DNA of 64,000 nt from Streptomyces changanensis (lineage in GTDB: Bacteria; Actinomycetota; Actinomycetes; Streptomycetales; Streptomycetaceae): positions 186,001-250,000 of the forward strand of contig NZ_CP102332.1 of assembly GCF_024600715.1 (NCBI RefSeq). The letters are read 5' to 3'. Of this stretch, positions 24,052 to 33,512 are shown one piece after another (the stretch's first letter is position 1; each line of letters opens with the position of its first letter). The notes below the pieces were generated by a model. That model made no database searches. It had not been told where the DNA came from and worked only from the letters and a program-made list of their open reading frames with translations. The translations under genes were made by a program, and so were the position numbers.

Positions 24052-24927
24052 GTGTTCGAGGGTTTCGCATTGACGCGCCGTGCGGGTGACGGGGCGGAGT
24101 TGAGGGTGCGCCACGGCGGGGACGGTCCCGCCGTGCTGCTCCTCCACGGCCATCCGCGCACCCACGCCACCTGGCACCGCGTGGCGCCGCTGCTGACGGC
24201 CGCCGGGTACACCGTGGTCTGCCCCGACCTGCGGGGGTACGGCGAGTCCTCGAAGCCGCCGACCGACGACGCGCACCGCCCGTACTCCAAGCGGGCCATG
24301 GCGCGGGACGTCCTGGCGGTGATGCGCGGCCTCGGGCACCCGCGGTTCGCCGTCGTCGGCCACGACCGCGGCGCCTACGTGGCGACCCGTCTGGCGCTGG
24401 ACCATCCGGAGGCGGTCCGCTCGCTCAGCGTGCTGGACGCGGTGCCCATCGGTGAGGCGCTGCGGCGCTGCGGGCCGGGCTTCGCCACCCGTTGGTGGCA
24501 CTGGTTCTTCCTCGGGCAGACCGACAAGCCCGCCGAACGGGTCATCGACGCCGACCCCGACGCCTGGTACGGGGGCAGTCCGGAGCGGATGGGCGCCGAG
24601 GCGTACGAGGACTACCGCCGCGCGATCCACGACCCGGCCACCGTGCACGCGATGTGCGAGGACTACCGGGCCGGGCTCGGCGTGGACCGGGAACACGACG
24701 ACGCCGACCGCCGGGCCGGCCGCCGCGTCGCCTGTCCCGTACAGATGCTGTGGGCCACCCGTGACGACATGGTCGACCTGTACGGGGACGTGCTGGGCGT
24801 CTGGCGGGACTGGGCCGGCGACCGGCTGGAAGGCGGCCCGATCGAGTCCGGCCACCACATGGCGGAGGAGGCCCCCGACGCACTCGCCGCGGCGCTGCAC
24901 GGCTTCTGGCGGACCGTCCCGGAGTGA
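24052..24927 (+). CDS. Haloacetate dehalogenase/epoxide hydrolase-type alpha/beta hydrolase, 291 aa
   Basis: LLLHGHPRTHATWHRVAP, VVCPDLRGYGESSKP, the Asp nucleophile elbow VVGHDRGAYVATRLALDHP, WHWFFLGQ (the His/Trp that hold halide or fluoride in fluoroacetate dehalogenase), and the catalytic His in SGHHMAEEAP. This set is that of the FAcD-like branch; epoxide hydrolysis is the alternative. GTG at 24052 has GGAGGT 6 bases upstream; GTG at 24040 is another option. Cytoplasmic. Confidence 0.85.
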   Translation: MFEGFALTRRAGDGAELRVRHGGDGPAVLLLHGHPRTHATWHRVAPLLTAAGYTVVCPDLRGYGESSKPPTDDAHRPYSKRAMARDVLAVMRGLGHPRFAVVGHDRGAYVATRLALDHPEAVRSLSVLDAVPIGEALRRCGPGFATRWWHWFFLGQTDKPAERVIDADPDAWYGGSPERMGAEAYEDYRRAIHDPATVHAMCEDYRAGLGVDREHDDADRRAGRRVACPVQMLWATRDDMVDLYGDVLGVWRDWAGDRLEGGPIESGHHMAEEAPDALAAALHGFWRTVPE

Positions 24928-24934
24928 CCCCGCG

Positions 24935-24978
24935 GGCCGCCCGCCGCCTTCCCCCAGGGGGCGTGGCGGCGGGCGGCC
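24935..24978. terminator. Bidirectional terminator
   Basis: GGCCGCCCGCCGCC (24935-24948) pairs perfectly with GGCGGCGGGCGGCC (24965-24978) over 16 bases, between the convergent dehalogenase and DedA genes. Confidence 0.8.
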
Positions 24979-25002
24979 TTCCCGCGGGCGGCGGGCGGCC
25001 CG

Positions 25003-25662
25003 TCAGGAGGTGTGCCGGTGCGCCTTCCTGCCGTCCCGGCGCCGTACGACGACGTACGCCACGAGGGCGAGGACGAGCAGGGCGAGGACGACCTTGGTGA
25101 AGACGCCGACGTAGGTGTCGACGACCGACCACTGCTCCCCCAGCCAGTAGCCCGCCAGGACGAGGACGGAGTTCCAGATCAGGCTGCCGAGCGCGGTCAG
25201 CGCGACGAACACGGGCAGCGGCATGCGCTCCACGCCGGCGGGGACGGAGATCAGACTGCGGAAGACGGGCACCATCCGGCCCAGGAACACCGCCTTGGTG
25301 CCGTGCCTGGCGAACCACGCCTCGGTGCGTTCCAGGTCGGAGGCCTTCACCAGCGGCAGCTTCCCCCAGATCGCCCGCACGCGGTCACGGCCGTAGAGCC
25401 GGCCGATCCAGTAGAGCGCGACGGCTCCGACGACCGATCCGAGGGTCGTCCAGAACAGCGCCGAGGCGAGTGACAGCACGCCCCGGGTGACGGCGAACCC
25501 GGTCAGCGGCAGGATCATCTCGCTGGGCAGGGGTGGGAAGAGGTTCTCCAGCGCGATGGCCAGGCCGGCTCCCGGCCCGCCCAGGGTGTCGACGAGATCG
25601 ACGACCCACCCCGCGATGCCGCCCTCGGGTTGGTGTGCCGCGGCCACGGACATGTGCTGCAT
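25003..25662 (-). CDS. DedA-family membrane protein, 219 aa
   Basis: Typical features: GGPGAGLAIALENLFPPLPSE (ENLFPPLPSE is the family hallmark), FGRDR-like YGRDRVRAIWG, then FARHGTKAVFLGRMVPVFRSLISVPAGVERM and four to five membrane segments. DedA proteins are thought to move lipid carriers (undecaprenyl phosphate) across the membrane using the proton gradient. ATG at 25662 has GGGAG upstream; ATG at 25653 is possible. Confidence 0.92.
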   Translation of the reverse strand: MQHMSVAAAHQPEGGIAGWVVDLVDTLGGPGAGLAIALENLFPPLPSEMILPLTGFAVTRGVLSLASALFWTTLGSVVGAVALYWIGRLYGRDRVRAIWGKLPLVKASDLERTEAWFARHGTKAVFLGRMVPVFRSLISVPAGVERMPLPVFVALTALGSLIWNSVLVLAGYWLGEQWSVVDTYVGVFTKVVLALLVLALVAYVVVRRRDGRKAHRHTS

Positions 25663-25849
25663 ACGAGACTCCCAGCTGGCTCTCGGTCGCCGGGGCCCCT
25701 CGCCCCGATCCGCCTCCGAAGTGAGAATGAACCGTTCGGCGCCGGTGTGAGGCCGTCCGACGGCCGGCAGGGCGGTCCGCGGCGGCCATGCCACGCCGAT
25801 CGCCGTACCGGATGCGGGCCTCACCCCGCCGGCCGGCCGGCCCGCCCCG

Positions 25850-25875
25850 GGTGGGGCACCCCGGGTGGGGCACCC
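25850..25875. repeat. Short tandem repeat GGGTGGGGCACCCC
   Basis: The 14-base unit occurs twice in a row upstream of the DedA gene; each unit is a small palindrome (GGGGCACCCC). The rest of 25663-25911 has no gene. Confidence 0.5.
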
Positions 25876-25911
25876 CAAGGGCGCCTCGGCCCCGGATGGG
25901 CCGCGGCCCGG

Positions 25912-26088
25912 TCAGCGTCCGCGGCCCCGGCCCATCCGGCTGCCGCCGATGCCCGCCACGTGCAGGGCAAGCGCCATGAGACCGAGGAGCATGATGTTCC
26001 CGGACGAGAACACGTCGTTCGTCGCGATGTCGGCGGCGTTGATCAGGAACGCGATGAAGAACAGCACCGCTGCGGCTATACCCAGCAT
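25912..26088 (-). CDS. Small membrane protein, 58 aa
   Basis: Two helices, MLGIAAAVLFFIAFLINAAD and NIMLLGLMALALHVAGIGG, joined by IATNDVFSSG, ending in Arg/Gly. I recall this short family from many Streptomyces; role unknown. ATG at 26088 has GGGG 6 bases upstream. Confidence 0.65.
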   Translation of the reverse strand: MLGIAAAVLFFIAFLINAADIATNDVFSSGNIMLLGLMALALHVAGIGGSRMGRGRGR

Positions 26089-26455
26089 GGGAACCCCATT
26101 CGTCGTCGTGGTGCTGCTCGTCTTCCCCGGCTTCGCCCGCTCAGACCGGCCGGGCGGGGGATGTCGATCAGGCGCACCGGTGTCCTCCGGCCGCAGGAGC
26201 CCGGAGCCCGGCGTCCGGGCGTGGCGCACGGCTCTGCCGACAATCGGTCTCGCGCACGGCTGCCTCAGGGTGACCGTGCGCGTCCGCGGCTGTTCCGGGC
26301 GCGGCGGCACCAAGGGACCCGGGGCGGTGGCCGTTGGAGGTGCCGGTCCCTGCGATGGCACGGCCGCCGCCCCGGGCCGTGCCTTGTCGGCTACCCCGTC
26401 GGCGGCCTCTTACGGGGGTCGATGTGGCCGGACCGGCACCCGGCGCGCGCGAAAG

Positions 26456-26497
26456 CGCCGCGGCCCGCACTCGAGGGTTCGAGTGCGGGCCGCGGCG
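26456..26497. terminator. 19-base-stem terminator
   Basis: CGCCGCGGCCCGCACTCGA (26456-26474) pairs perfectly with 26479-26497 over GGGT. It lies 20 bases past the stop of the minus-strand hydrophobic protein gene. The remaining 26089-26455 holds no gene. Confidence 0.9.
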
Positions 26498-26516
26498 TCG
26501 GATACGGGGACGCCGT

Positions 26517-26687
26517 CTACCAGCGGTACCAGCGTCCACGCTTGCCGCCGGCACCGGCCGAGCGCATGACGAAGCCCAGGAGCCACACCACGAGCACGAT
26601 GACCGCGACCCACCACAGCGCCTCGAGCGCGAAGCCCGCACCGAACAGGACGAGCGCGAGCAGAAGGACAAGAAGCAGGGGAACCAT
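26517..26687 (-). CDS. Small hydrophobic protein, 56 aa
   Basis: MVPLLLVLLLALVLFGAGF, then ALWWVAVIVLVVWLLGFVMR and a basic tail (GGKRGRWYRW). Two membrane helices. A strong GGAGGTTGATAACT precedes ATG 26687. Such proteins are common in actinobacteria, often stress-induced; function unknown. Confidence 0.75.
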   Translation of the reverse strand: MVPLLLVLLLALVLFGAGFALEALWWVAVIVLVVWLLGFVMRSAGAGGKRGRWYRW

Positions 26688-26952
26688 AGTTATCAACCTC
26701 CGCTCCCACGTGTGCCCCGCCTCGCCCCATGCACACGTTCTGCTTGCCCGTGCCGTCAGCGGCGTGGCTCCGAGAGCGCAGGTGGGGACAGCGGACCGGG
26801 GGCGGGCGGGGCCCGTGGGTGGGGGTGAGCCGGGCCGCGGACCGCGTGGAGATTTTTTTTCCCCGCCTTGTCGATCCGGCCGTGGGGCGTTCGTCGTCAT
26901 GGTGTGCGGCCCCCGCCGCACGCGAGCCACGAAGGTGACAGGAGTTCTGACC

Positions 26953-27303
26953 GTGAAGTACATGCTGCTGATCAACGCGGGTGCCGTCGACGGGAGCGGC
27001 GCCGCCGCCGGCTGCGACGTCCGGGAGTGGATGGCGTACGACGAGGAGGTGCGGGACGCGGGCGTCCTCGTCTCGGGTGAGTCGCTGGCGGACCTGGTCA
27101 CCGCCACCACGGTCCGGGTCGGCGAGGACGGACGGCGGTCGGTCGTCGACGGTCCGTTCGCCGAGACCCGCGAGGTACTGGGCGGTTTCTACGTGATCGA
27201 CGTCCCCGACCTGGACGCCGCGCTCGACTGGGCGGCGCGCTGCCCTGGTGCGCGCGGCGGTGGCGCGGTCGTCGTGCGGCCCGTCGCCGACTTCGGGGCC
27301 TGA
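26953..27303 (+). CDS. YCII/DGPF-domain protein, 116 aa
   Basis: KYMLLINAGA at the start, WMAYDEEVRDAGVLVSGESL, and VVDGPFAETREVLGGFYVIDVPDLDAAL carrying the DGPF signature and the conserved E-x-K/L-G-G-F-Y. YCII domains form ferredoxin-like dimers. GTG at 26953 has AGGAG. It lies 5 bases before an ECF42 sigma gene; DGPF proteins are the usual genetic partner of that group and are thought to be linked to its control or output. Confidence 0.92.
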   Translation: MKYMLLINAGAVDGSGAAAGCDVREWMAYDEEVRDAGVLVSGESLADLVTATTVRVGEDGRRSVVDGPFAETREVLGGFYVIDVPDLDAALDWAARCPGARGGGAVVVRPVADFGA

Positions 27304-27308
27304 GCGCC

Positions 27309-28703
27309 GTGGGAGACCGGGCACTCGGGGCGGACCGGGCCGTGGAGGCGGTGTTCCGGGAGGAGCACGGCCGGCTCCTCGCCTCGCTCGTCCGCCGCTT
27401 CGGGGATCTGGACCTCGCCGAGGAGGCCGCCTCCGAGGCGATCGAGGCGGCGCTGGTGCACTGGCCGGAGCGCGGCGTCCCCGAGCGGCCGGGCGCCTGG
27501 TTGCTGACCACGGCCCGGCGCAGGGCCGTGGACCGGCTGCGGCGGGACCGGGCGTACGCCGCACGGCTCGGTGTCCTGCGGGCGGAGGCGGAGCGGGCGG
27601 AGCCCGCCCCGCCCGCCGACGCCGGCACCGGGACCGGCGCCGACCTGCCCGACGACCGTCTGCGGCTGTTCTTCACGTGCGCGCACCCCGCCTTGCCGGA
27701 CGAGGTGCGCGGGGCGCTGGTGCTGCGCTGCCTCGCCGGGCTGACGACGCCGGAGGTCGCCCGGGCCTACCTCGTGCCGACGGCGACCGTGGCGCAGCGG
27801 ATCGTGCGCGCCAAGAAGAAGATCAGCCAGGCCCGCGTGCCGTTCCGCGTGCCCGGCCCGGACGAGCTGCCCGAGCGGCTGCCCGGGGTGCTCCAGGTGC
27901 TGTACTCCCTCTTCACGGAGGGGTACGCGGCCAGCTCGGGGCCTGACCTCCAGCGGCCGGAGCTCGCCGGGGAGGCCATCCGGCTGACGCGGATCCTGCG
28001 GCGGCTGCTGCCGGCGCAGCGGGAGGTCACCGGACTGCTGGCCCTGATGCTGCTGGTCCACGCGCGGCGGGAGGCCCGCACGGGCCCGGGCGGGGAGATG
28101 GTGATGCTGGCGGAACAGGACCGCGGGCGCTGGGACCGCGCGATGATCGACGAGGGCCTCGCCCTGGTGCCGGCCGCGCTGACCGGTGGCCCGCCGGGCC
28201 CGTACGGGGTGCAGGCGGCCGTCGCCGCCCTGCACGACGAGGCGCCGGACCTGGCGACCACCGACTGGCCGCAGATCGCCGCGCTCTACGACGTGCTGCT
28301 GGGCCTGGACCCGTCACCGGTCGTCGCCCTCAACCGGGCGGTGGCGGTGGCGATGCGCGACGGCCCGGCGGCGGGGCTGGCGCTGCTCGACGCGCTGGTG
28401 GACGGGCGGCCCGGCCCGCCGGACGGCGGTTCGGGCGACCGGGCCGACGGGCGGCGACTGCGCGCCTACCACCCGTTCCACGCCGCGCGGGCGGACCTGC
28501 TGGAACGCCTCGGCCGGCGGGAGGAGGCCGCGCGAAGCTACCGGCGGGCGCTCGAACTCGCCGGGACGGCGGCGGAGCGCACCCGCCTGCGGCGCGTCCT
28601 CGACGCCCTGGAGGCACCACCACGCCCGGACGGGGCGCGGGCGCACCGGAGCGGCGGGACGGACGTGCGCCCGGTCGGCGCGGACGGTCCGGGGGGTCCC
28701 TGA
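27309..28703 (+). CDS. ECF42-group RNA polymerase sigma factor, 464 aa
   Basis: Sigma region 2 is AVEAVFREEHGRLLASLVRRFGDLDLAEEAASEA ending ERPGAWLLTTARRRAVDRLRR; region 4 is RGALVLRCLAGLTTPEVARAYLVPTATVAQRIVRAKKKI. A long C-terminal extension follows (LYSLFTEGYAAS, RLLP, MLLVHARREAR, LYDVLL), helical repeats ending AARSYRRALELAGT, as in the ECF42 group that lacks a classical anti-sigma and needs this TPR-like tail. GTG start inferred from the DGPF gene spacing. The unit is two genes; the targets are unknown. Confidence 0.93.
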   Translation: MGDRALGADRAVEAVFREEHGRLLASLVRRFGDLDLAEEAASEAIEAALVHWPERGVPERPGAWLLTTARRRAVDRLRRDRAYAARLGVLRAEAERAEPAPPADAGTGTGADLPDDRLRLFFTCAHPALPDEVRGALVLRCLAGLTTPEVARAYLVPTATVAQRIVRAKKKISQARVPFRVPGPDELPERLPGVLQVLYSLFTEGYAASSGPDLQRPELAGEAIRLTRILRRLLPAQREVTGLLALMLLVHARREARTGPGGEMVMLAEQDRGRWDRAMIDEGLALVPAALTGGPPGPYGVQAAVAALHDEAPDLATTDWPQIAALYDVLLGLDPSPVVALNRAVAVAMRDGPAAGLALLDALVDGRPGPPDGGSGDRADGRRLRAYHPFHAARADLLERLGRREEAARSYRRALELAGTAAERTRLRRVLDALEAPPRPDGARAHRSGGTDVRPVGADGPGGP

Positions 28704-28712
28704 GGCGGGGCG

Positions 28713-30095
28713 TCAGTCGAGCAGGCCGAGGCGTACCGCCTGTACGCCCGCCGCGAAGCGGCTGTCCGCGCCGAGCTTGCCCACCAGCGCGGTCAGCAGG
28801 CGGCGCAGGGTGCGTTCGGAGCAGCCCAGTCGGCGGGCGATCGCCTCGTCCTTCGCCCCGGCGGCGAGCAGGGCCAGCACCTCGCGCTCCCTGGGCGAGT
28901 AGTCCTCCGGCGCGGCACCGGTGCCGGCCGGTTTCACGTCCGCCGTGGCGGGGCGGCCCACGCCCCAGTGGTGGTCGAAGACCCGGGCGAAGCAGTCGGC
29001 GAGACGGGGGCTGTGGAGGATGACGTCACCCGAGGAGCCGTCCCGGCCCTCCACCGTTCCGACGGCCATGACCGTGACGGTGCGGTCGACGACGTTCAGG
29101 TGGAGCGGCACGGTCGAGGCGACCCGCACCTGGGCGCCGTGGTCCATCAGCGCCGAGAGGTAGTGGGCGACACCGGTGCGCCGCAGGGCGCGGGCGGAGA
29201 CGAGCAGCCGGAGTTCCACGCCGCGTGCCAGCATCCGCAGGTCGGATTCCAGGCCGTCTTCCAGGACGTCCCGTTCCGGGAAACTGGTGCGCATGCCGAG
29301 GACCTGCTCCTGGCAGAGCGCGTCGAGGTCCTCGATCCGCCCGCGCAGCCGGGCCCGGTCGTCGAAGAACTCCGCCTCGACCGTCTCCCGCCGCGTCGCC
29401 GGCGCCATGACGGGGAGGAGGCGCAGGACGTCGTCGAAGGCTTCCAGGCCGCGGTGGAGGTCCTCCCGGTACCGGTCGATCCGTGACCGGTGCTCGGCGA
29501 GGAGCTCGTGCAGCGCGCGCTGCGGCGACTGGACCTGCCGGCGCCGCTCGTCGAGCAGGCGCCGCTCGGTGAGCCAGCGCCGCACCTCGGGCGGCAGCAG
29601 CGCCACGTCGCCGGGGACGGTGCCGGCCGCACCGGCCGCGGGGGGCGGGGCGGAGGCTCCCGCGGGGGCGGCGGCTTCCGTGCGGGCGGCGGCTTCCGTG
29701 CGGGCGGCCGTCTCGCCGACGCGAGGGGGGCCCGCTGCCGTGCTGTCCTCCCGGTCGTCCGGGGTGTGCCGACGGGTCAGGTCGTCCTGGTGGTGCCGCT
29801 GGTGTCCGGGGGCCGGATCGTCCGGGGCGTGCCGGTCCTCCCTCCGGTCACCGTGGTCACGGTCGTCCGGGCGGCGGCCACGGTCGTCCGGGGCGTGCCG
29901 GTCGGGCTCGTGGCTCCGGTCGTGCCGGTGCAGGAGGACCTCGTAGGCGGCTCGGGCCGCCGCCAGTACATCGCCGTGTCCGGCGCTCGGTTCCGCCCGG
30001 GACTCCCCCGGCGCGCCGATGGGTGTGTCGGGAGCCGCGGCGGGCGGTGCGAAGGGTGGTTCCCCGGGGCGGAGACGCGCGGTCTTGCGTGACAT
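28713..30095 (-). CDS. LuxR-type regulator with a long His/Asp-rich insertion, 460 aa
   Basis: The C-terminus is a LuxR helix-turn-helix: YSPREREVLALLAAGAKDEAIARRLGCSERTLRRLL. In front is a coiled-coil and phospholipase-D-like/TrmB-type region (FPERDVLEDGL, RRTGVAHYLSALMDHGAQVRVA, ILHSPRLADCF), a layout found in Streptomyces regulators without a known ligand. Residues about 58-155 are unusual: repeated RHAPDD, RRPDD, RHTPDD and Ala-rich TEAAARTEAAA units between AARAAYEVLLHR and LLPPEVRRWL, which are normally close. ATG at 30095. Confidence 0.75.
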   Translation of the reverse strand: MSRKTARLRPGEPPFAPPAAAPDTPIGAPGESRAEPSAGHGDVLAAARAAYEVLLHRHDRSHEPDRHAPDDRGRRPDDRDHGDRREDRHAPDDPAPGHQRHHQDDLTRRHTPDDREDSTAAGPPRVGETAARTEAAARTEAAAPAGASAPPPAAGAAGTVPGDVALLPPEVRRWLTERRLLDERRRQVQSPQRALHELLAEHRSRIDRYREDLHRGLEAFDDVLRLLPVMAPATRRETVEAEFFDDRARLRGRIEDLDALCQEQVLGMRTSFPERDVLEDGLESDLRMLARGVELRLLVSARALRRTGVAHYLSALMDHGAQVRVASTVPLHLNVVDRTVTVMAVGTVEGRDGSSGDVILHSPRLADCFARVFDHHWGVGRPATADVKPAGTGAAPEDYSPREREVLALLAAGAKDEAIARRLGCSERTLRRLLTALVGKLGADSRFAAGVQAVRLGLLD

Positions 30096-30535
30096 GGACA
30101 GGACCCTAGAGCGGCGGTCGGCGCCTTGGCCATGGCCGGTCCCCCGCCGACACCCGCGTGTCCGCCCCCGGTCACGCCTGATTCGGCCGTGGTCAACCCG
30201 CCGTCCGCGTCGCTATGTTCGGGGCCGCGCCGAGAAACGCGCGGACCGGCCGGGCGGCGACCCCGCCTCACGGTCCGTCCTCCCGGTGCGCGCCGGCGCC
30301 GCGACGAGGAGCAGTGCCCGGCCGGTGCGGGCCCTCGTCCCGCACCGACGACGCACCCGCTGACGCACGCCGCACCCCAGCCGCACGACGTCCGCCGCCG
30401 TGCCGCGCTGGCCCATCCCCCGCACGCCGCCGTCCCCGACGGGACGGTCACCCCGGTGCCCGCCCGCTCGGCGCCGTGCGCCCCCACACCGGCTGCACCC
30501 CTCAGCCGGCCTCACGATGAGGTGTTCGCTTCCCC
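30096..30535. other. Intergenic region upstream of the subtilisin gene
   Basis: About 440 bases between divergent genes with no recognisable gene. Open frames here are Arg/Pro-rich shadows. Promoters of both flanking genes must be here but are not obvious. Confidence 0.5.
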
Positions 30536-31699
30536 ATGCGCAGAATTCACATCGCCGCCCTCGCCCTCGCCTTCCCCGTGGCCATGATCCCGGCCGCCGC
30601 CTCCGCCGCCACGGCCGTGGAGCCGACGCCCGCTCCCCTCCTCACGGTCGCCCAGGCTCCGGCCGCCCAGGAGATCAAGGGCCGCTACATCGTGACGCTC
30701 AAGGCCGGCGCGGACCCGGCCGGTCTCGCCAAGGGCGAGTCCGTCCGGACCCGGCACGTGTACCGGAAGGTCCTCAACGGCTTCGCCGCGGACCTGAACG
30801 CCACGCAGCTCGACGAGCTGCGGCGGGACTCGCGCGTCCTCTCCATCGAGGAGGACCAGAAGATCAGCGCCTCGGCGACCCAGACCAACGCCCCCTGGGG
30901 ACTGGACCGCATAGACCAGCGCAGCGGCCGCAACGGCACGTACACCTACACGCGCAACGGCTCCGGCGTGACGGCGTACGTCATCGACACGGGCATCGAC
31001 ACGGCGCACAGCGACTTCGGCGGCCGTGCCCGCAACGTCTTCGACGCCTTCGGCGGCAACGGCCAGGACTGCAACGGCCACGGCACGCACGTCGCGGGCA
31101 CCGTCGGCGGTACGACGTACGGCGTGGCCAAGGGCGTCCAGCTGCGCGGTGTGCGCGTGCTCGACTGCCAGGGCTCCGGCTCGTTCTCCGGCATCATCGC
31201 CGGCTTCGACTGGGTCCGGCAGAACGCGGTCAAGCCGGCGGTGGCGAACGCCTCGCTGGGCGGCGGTTACTCCGCGGCCCTCAACAACGCCGCGACGGCC
31301 CTGGCCAACTCCGGTGTCCACCTGGCCGTCGCCGCGGGCAACGAGAACCAGGACGCGTGCAACGTCTCCCCCGCCAGCGCCTCGGGTGCGATCACGGTCG
31401 CCGCGTCGGACTCCTCCGACCGCAAGGCGAGCTTCAGCAACTACGGCAGCTGCACCGACCTGTACGCGCCGGGCGTCAGCATTTCCTCGGCCCGGGCGGG
31501 CGGCGGCTCCACGGCGATGAGCGGCACGTCGATGGCCTCGCCGCACGTCAGCGGCGTGGCGGCCCTGTACAAGTCGACGTACGGTGACGCCTCCAGCTCC
31601 ACCGTCAACAACTGGCTCACCGCCAACAGCACCACCAACGTCATCGGCGGCAACGTCGGCAGCACCCCGAACCGGCTGCTGTTCAAGTCCACGCTCTGA
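30536..31699 (+). CDS. Secreted subtilisin-like serine protease (S8), 387 aa
   Basis: Signal peptide (about 1-24, to AASA), an I9 propeptide inhibitor ([18 protein letters not shown] ... [11 protein letters not shown]), then the proteinase K-type catalytic domain with Asp ([17 protein letters not shown]), His ([15 protein letters not shown]), oxyanion Asn ([12 protein letters not shown]) and Ser ([17 protein letters not shown]). Four Cys suggest disulfides. A full-length secreted protease. GAGGTG lies about 14 bases before ATG 30536. Confidence 0.96.
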   Translation: MRRIHIAALALAFPVAMIPAAASAATAVEPTPAPLLTVAQAPAAQEIKGRYIVTLKAGADPAGLAKGESVRTRHVYRKVLNGFAADLNATQLDELRRDSRVLSIEEDQKISASATQTNAPWGLDRIDQRSGRNGTYTYTRNGSGVTAYVIDTGIDTAHSDFGGRARNVFDAFGGNGQDCNGHGTHVAGTVGGTTYGVAKGVQLRGVRVLDCQGSGSFSGIIAGFDWVRQNAVKPAVANASLGGGYSAALNNAATALANSGVHLAVAAGNENQDACNVSPASASGAITVAASDSSDRKASFSNYGSCTDLYAPGVSISSARAGGGSTAMSGTSMASPHVSGVAALYKSTYGDASSSTVNNWLTANSTTNVIGGNVGSTPNRLLFKSTL

Positions 31700-31786
31700 C
31701 CCCCGCCCGCCGGCGCGGCCGACGGCGGGTCCGAGCACGGATCCGACCACGGGACCTCCGGCAGGGTGAGGGCGAGGGCACCGGGC

Positions 31787-31825
31787 ACCGGGCCCGGTCG
31801 GCGCGTACCGCCGACCGGGCCCGGT
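31787..31825 (+). terminator. Terminator of the subtilisin gene
   Basis: A 17-base arm (31787-31803, ACCGGGCCCGGTCGGCG) pairs perfectly with 31809-31825 across CGTAC, about 90 bases past the stop. Confidence 0.85.
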
Positions 31826-31915
31826 CGGGCGTCGCCCCGGGCCGGCGCCCGCCCGGGGCGTCCGGGACGGGAAACCAGTGGTGGCGAAGGCGCCCGAGGT
31901 CTACCGTGACCCGCC

Positions 31916-32839
31916 ATGCCATCGAACGGACAGATCATCGAAACGGCCCTGGGGCGCATCACGGCCGGGTACGTCTTCCCCGAGAAAGCCACGGCCGTGG
32001 ACACCGCGATCCGGCGTCGCCTCGCGGCAGGCGACTACGACCACCTGGACGGTCGCGCCCTGTGTGAAACGGTGACCGCGCACCTCCAGGAGGTGTGCCC
32101 GGACAAGCACCTGCGGCTGCTCTGGACGGACCGGCCGCAGTCGCCGGACCCGGCGGACGAGGACGAGGGACGGGCCGCGTTCCTGGATGTGCTCAGGGCG
32201 GAGAACCAAGGGATCCGCCGCGTCGAGCAGTTGGACGGGAACATCGGTCTCATCGACGTCCGGCGCATCCCGTATGCCGACACGGGCGCCCACGCGATAG
32301 GCGCGGCCATGCACCTGGTCGCCCACAGCGCGGCGCTCGTGCTCGACCTGCGCGAGTGCCGCGGAGGGGCCCCGGAAGGGGCCGCGATGTGGTGCAGCTA
32401 CTTCTTCCGCGACGACCAGGTCCACCTCAACGACATATACGAGCGCTCCACCGGCGCCACGCGCCAGTTCTGGACGGCCGCACACCTCCCCGCACCGCGC
32501 TACCCGGACCGCCCGGTCTACGTGCTCACCGGCCCCGTCACCTTCTCCGGGGGCGAGGACGTGGCGTACACCCTCCAAGCGCACGGCCGCGCCGTCCTCG
32601 TCGGTGAGAGGACACCCGGCGGCGCGCACCCGACGGCCCGCCACGCGGTGACGGAACACATCCTCGTGACCGTGCCGACCGCCCGGACCGTCAGCGCCGT
32701 CACCGGCACCAATTGGGAAGGCGTCGGCGTGGTCCCGGACGTGTCCGTCCCGGCGGCCCAGGCCCTCGACAGGGCCGTCGAGGCGGCCCTGGCACACCTC
32801 GGTGCTCGACGGCAACCGGGCCTCTCGGGACGGAGCTGA
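31916..32839 (+). CDS. S41-family (tail-specific-like) peptidase, 307 aa
   Basis: An N-terminal helical part (VFPEKATAVDTAIRRRL, LCETVTAHLQEV) as in IRBP/CtpA-like S41 proteins, then IGLIDVRRIPY, AALVLDLRECRGG (the family strand DLRxNxGG), and VTFSGGEDVAYTLQ with the nucleophile Ser, followed by VGERTPGGAH. No signal peptide, so it probably acts in the cytoplasm. The catalytic Lys could be in TFSGGED-downstream region but was not identified with certainty. ATG at 31916. Confidence 0.82.
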   Translation: MPSNGQIIETALGRITAGYVFPEKATAVDTAIRRRLAAGDYDHLDGRALCETVTAHLQEVCPDKHLRLLWTDRPQSPDPADEDEGRAAFLDVLRAENQGIRRVEQLDGNIGLIDVRRIPYADTGAHAIGAAMHLVAHSAALVLDLRECRGGAPEGAAMWCSYFFRDDQVHLNDIYERSTGATRQFWTAAHLPAPRYPDRPVYVLTGPVTFSGGEDVAYTLQAHGRAVLVGERTPGGAHPTARHAVTEHILVTVPTARTVSAVTGTNWEGVGVVPDVSVPAAQALDRAVEAALAHLGARRQPGLSGRS

Positions 32840-32846
32840 CCGAAGC

Positions 32847-32878
32847 ACGGCGCCGGCGCGGCGGGGCGCCGGCGCCGT
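32847..32878 (+). terminator. Terminator of the S41 peptidase gene
   Basis: ACGGCGCCGGCG (32847-32858) pairs perfectly with CGCCGGCGCCGT (32867-32878). From here to 33182 no gene is seen. Confidence 0.75.
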
Positions 32879-33182
32879 CCGGCAGCGGCTGACCGGACTT
32901 CCGCTGCCGACACCGCAGTCCAGGGGGGTGCGGGCGCGCCGGTTCGGCACGGCGGGCGGCTGCGGGACGCCGGCGGGTGGGGAGGGCGGGGCCCCTCGTG
33001 CGGCGCGTCACGCGGGACGGTCGTGACCGAACGCCGCCTCCGTGTGGCGGGCCGGTGGCACGATGCTGCGCACCGCGACCGCCACCGGACCGACCGCCGC
33101 ACACGGCCCGGCGTACCCGGGCCCTCAGCGGCAGGGTGGCCGCCGCGTCCCGTCGATCCCGCGCACCAGCCCTGGAGAGCCC

Positions 33183-33509
<327 letters not shown>

Positions 33510-33512
33510 GCG

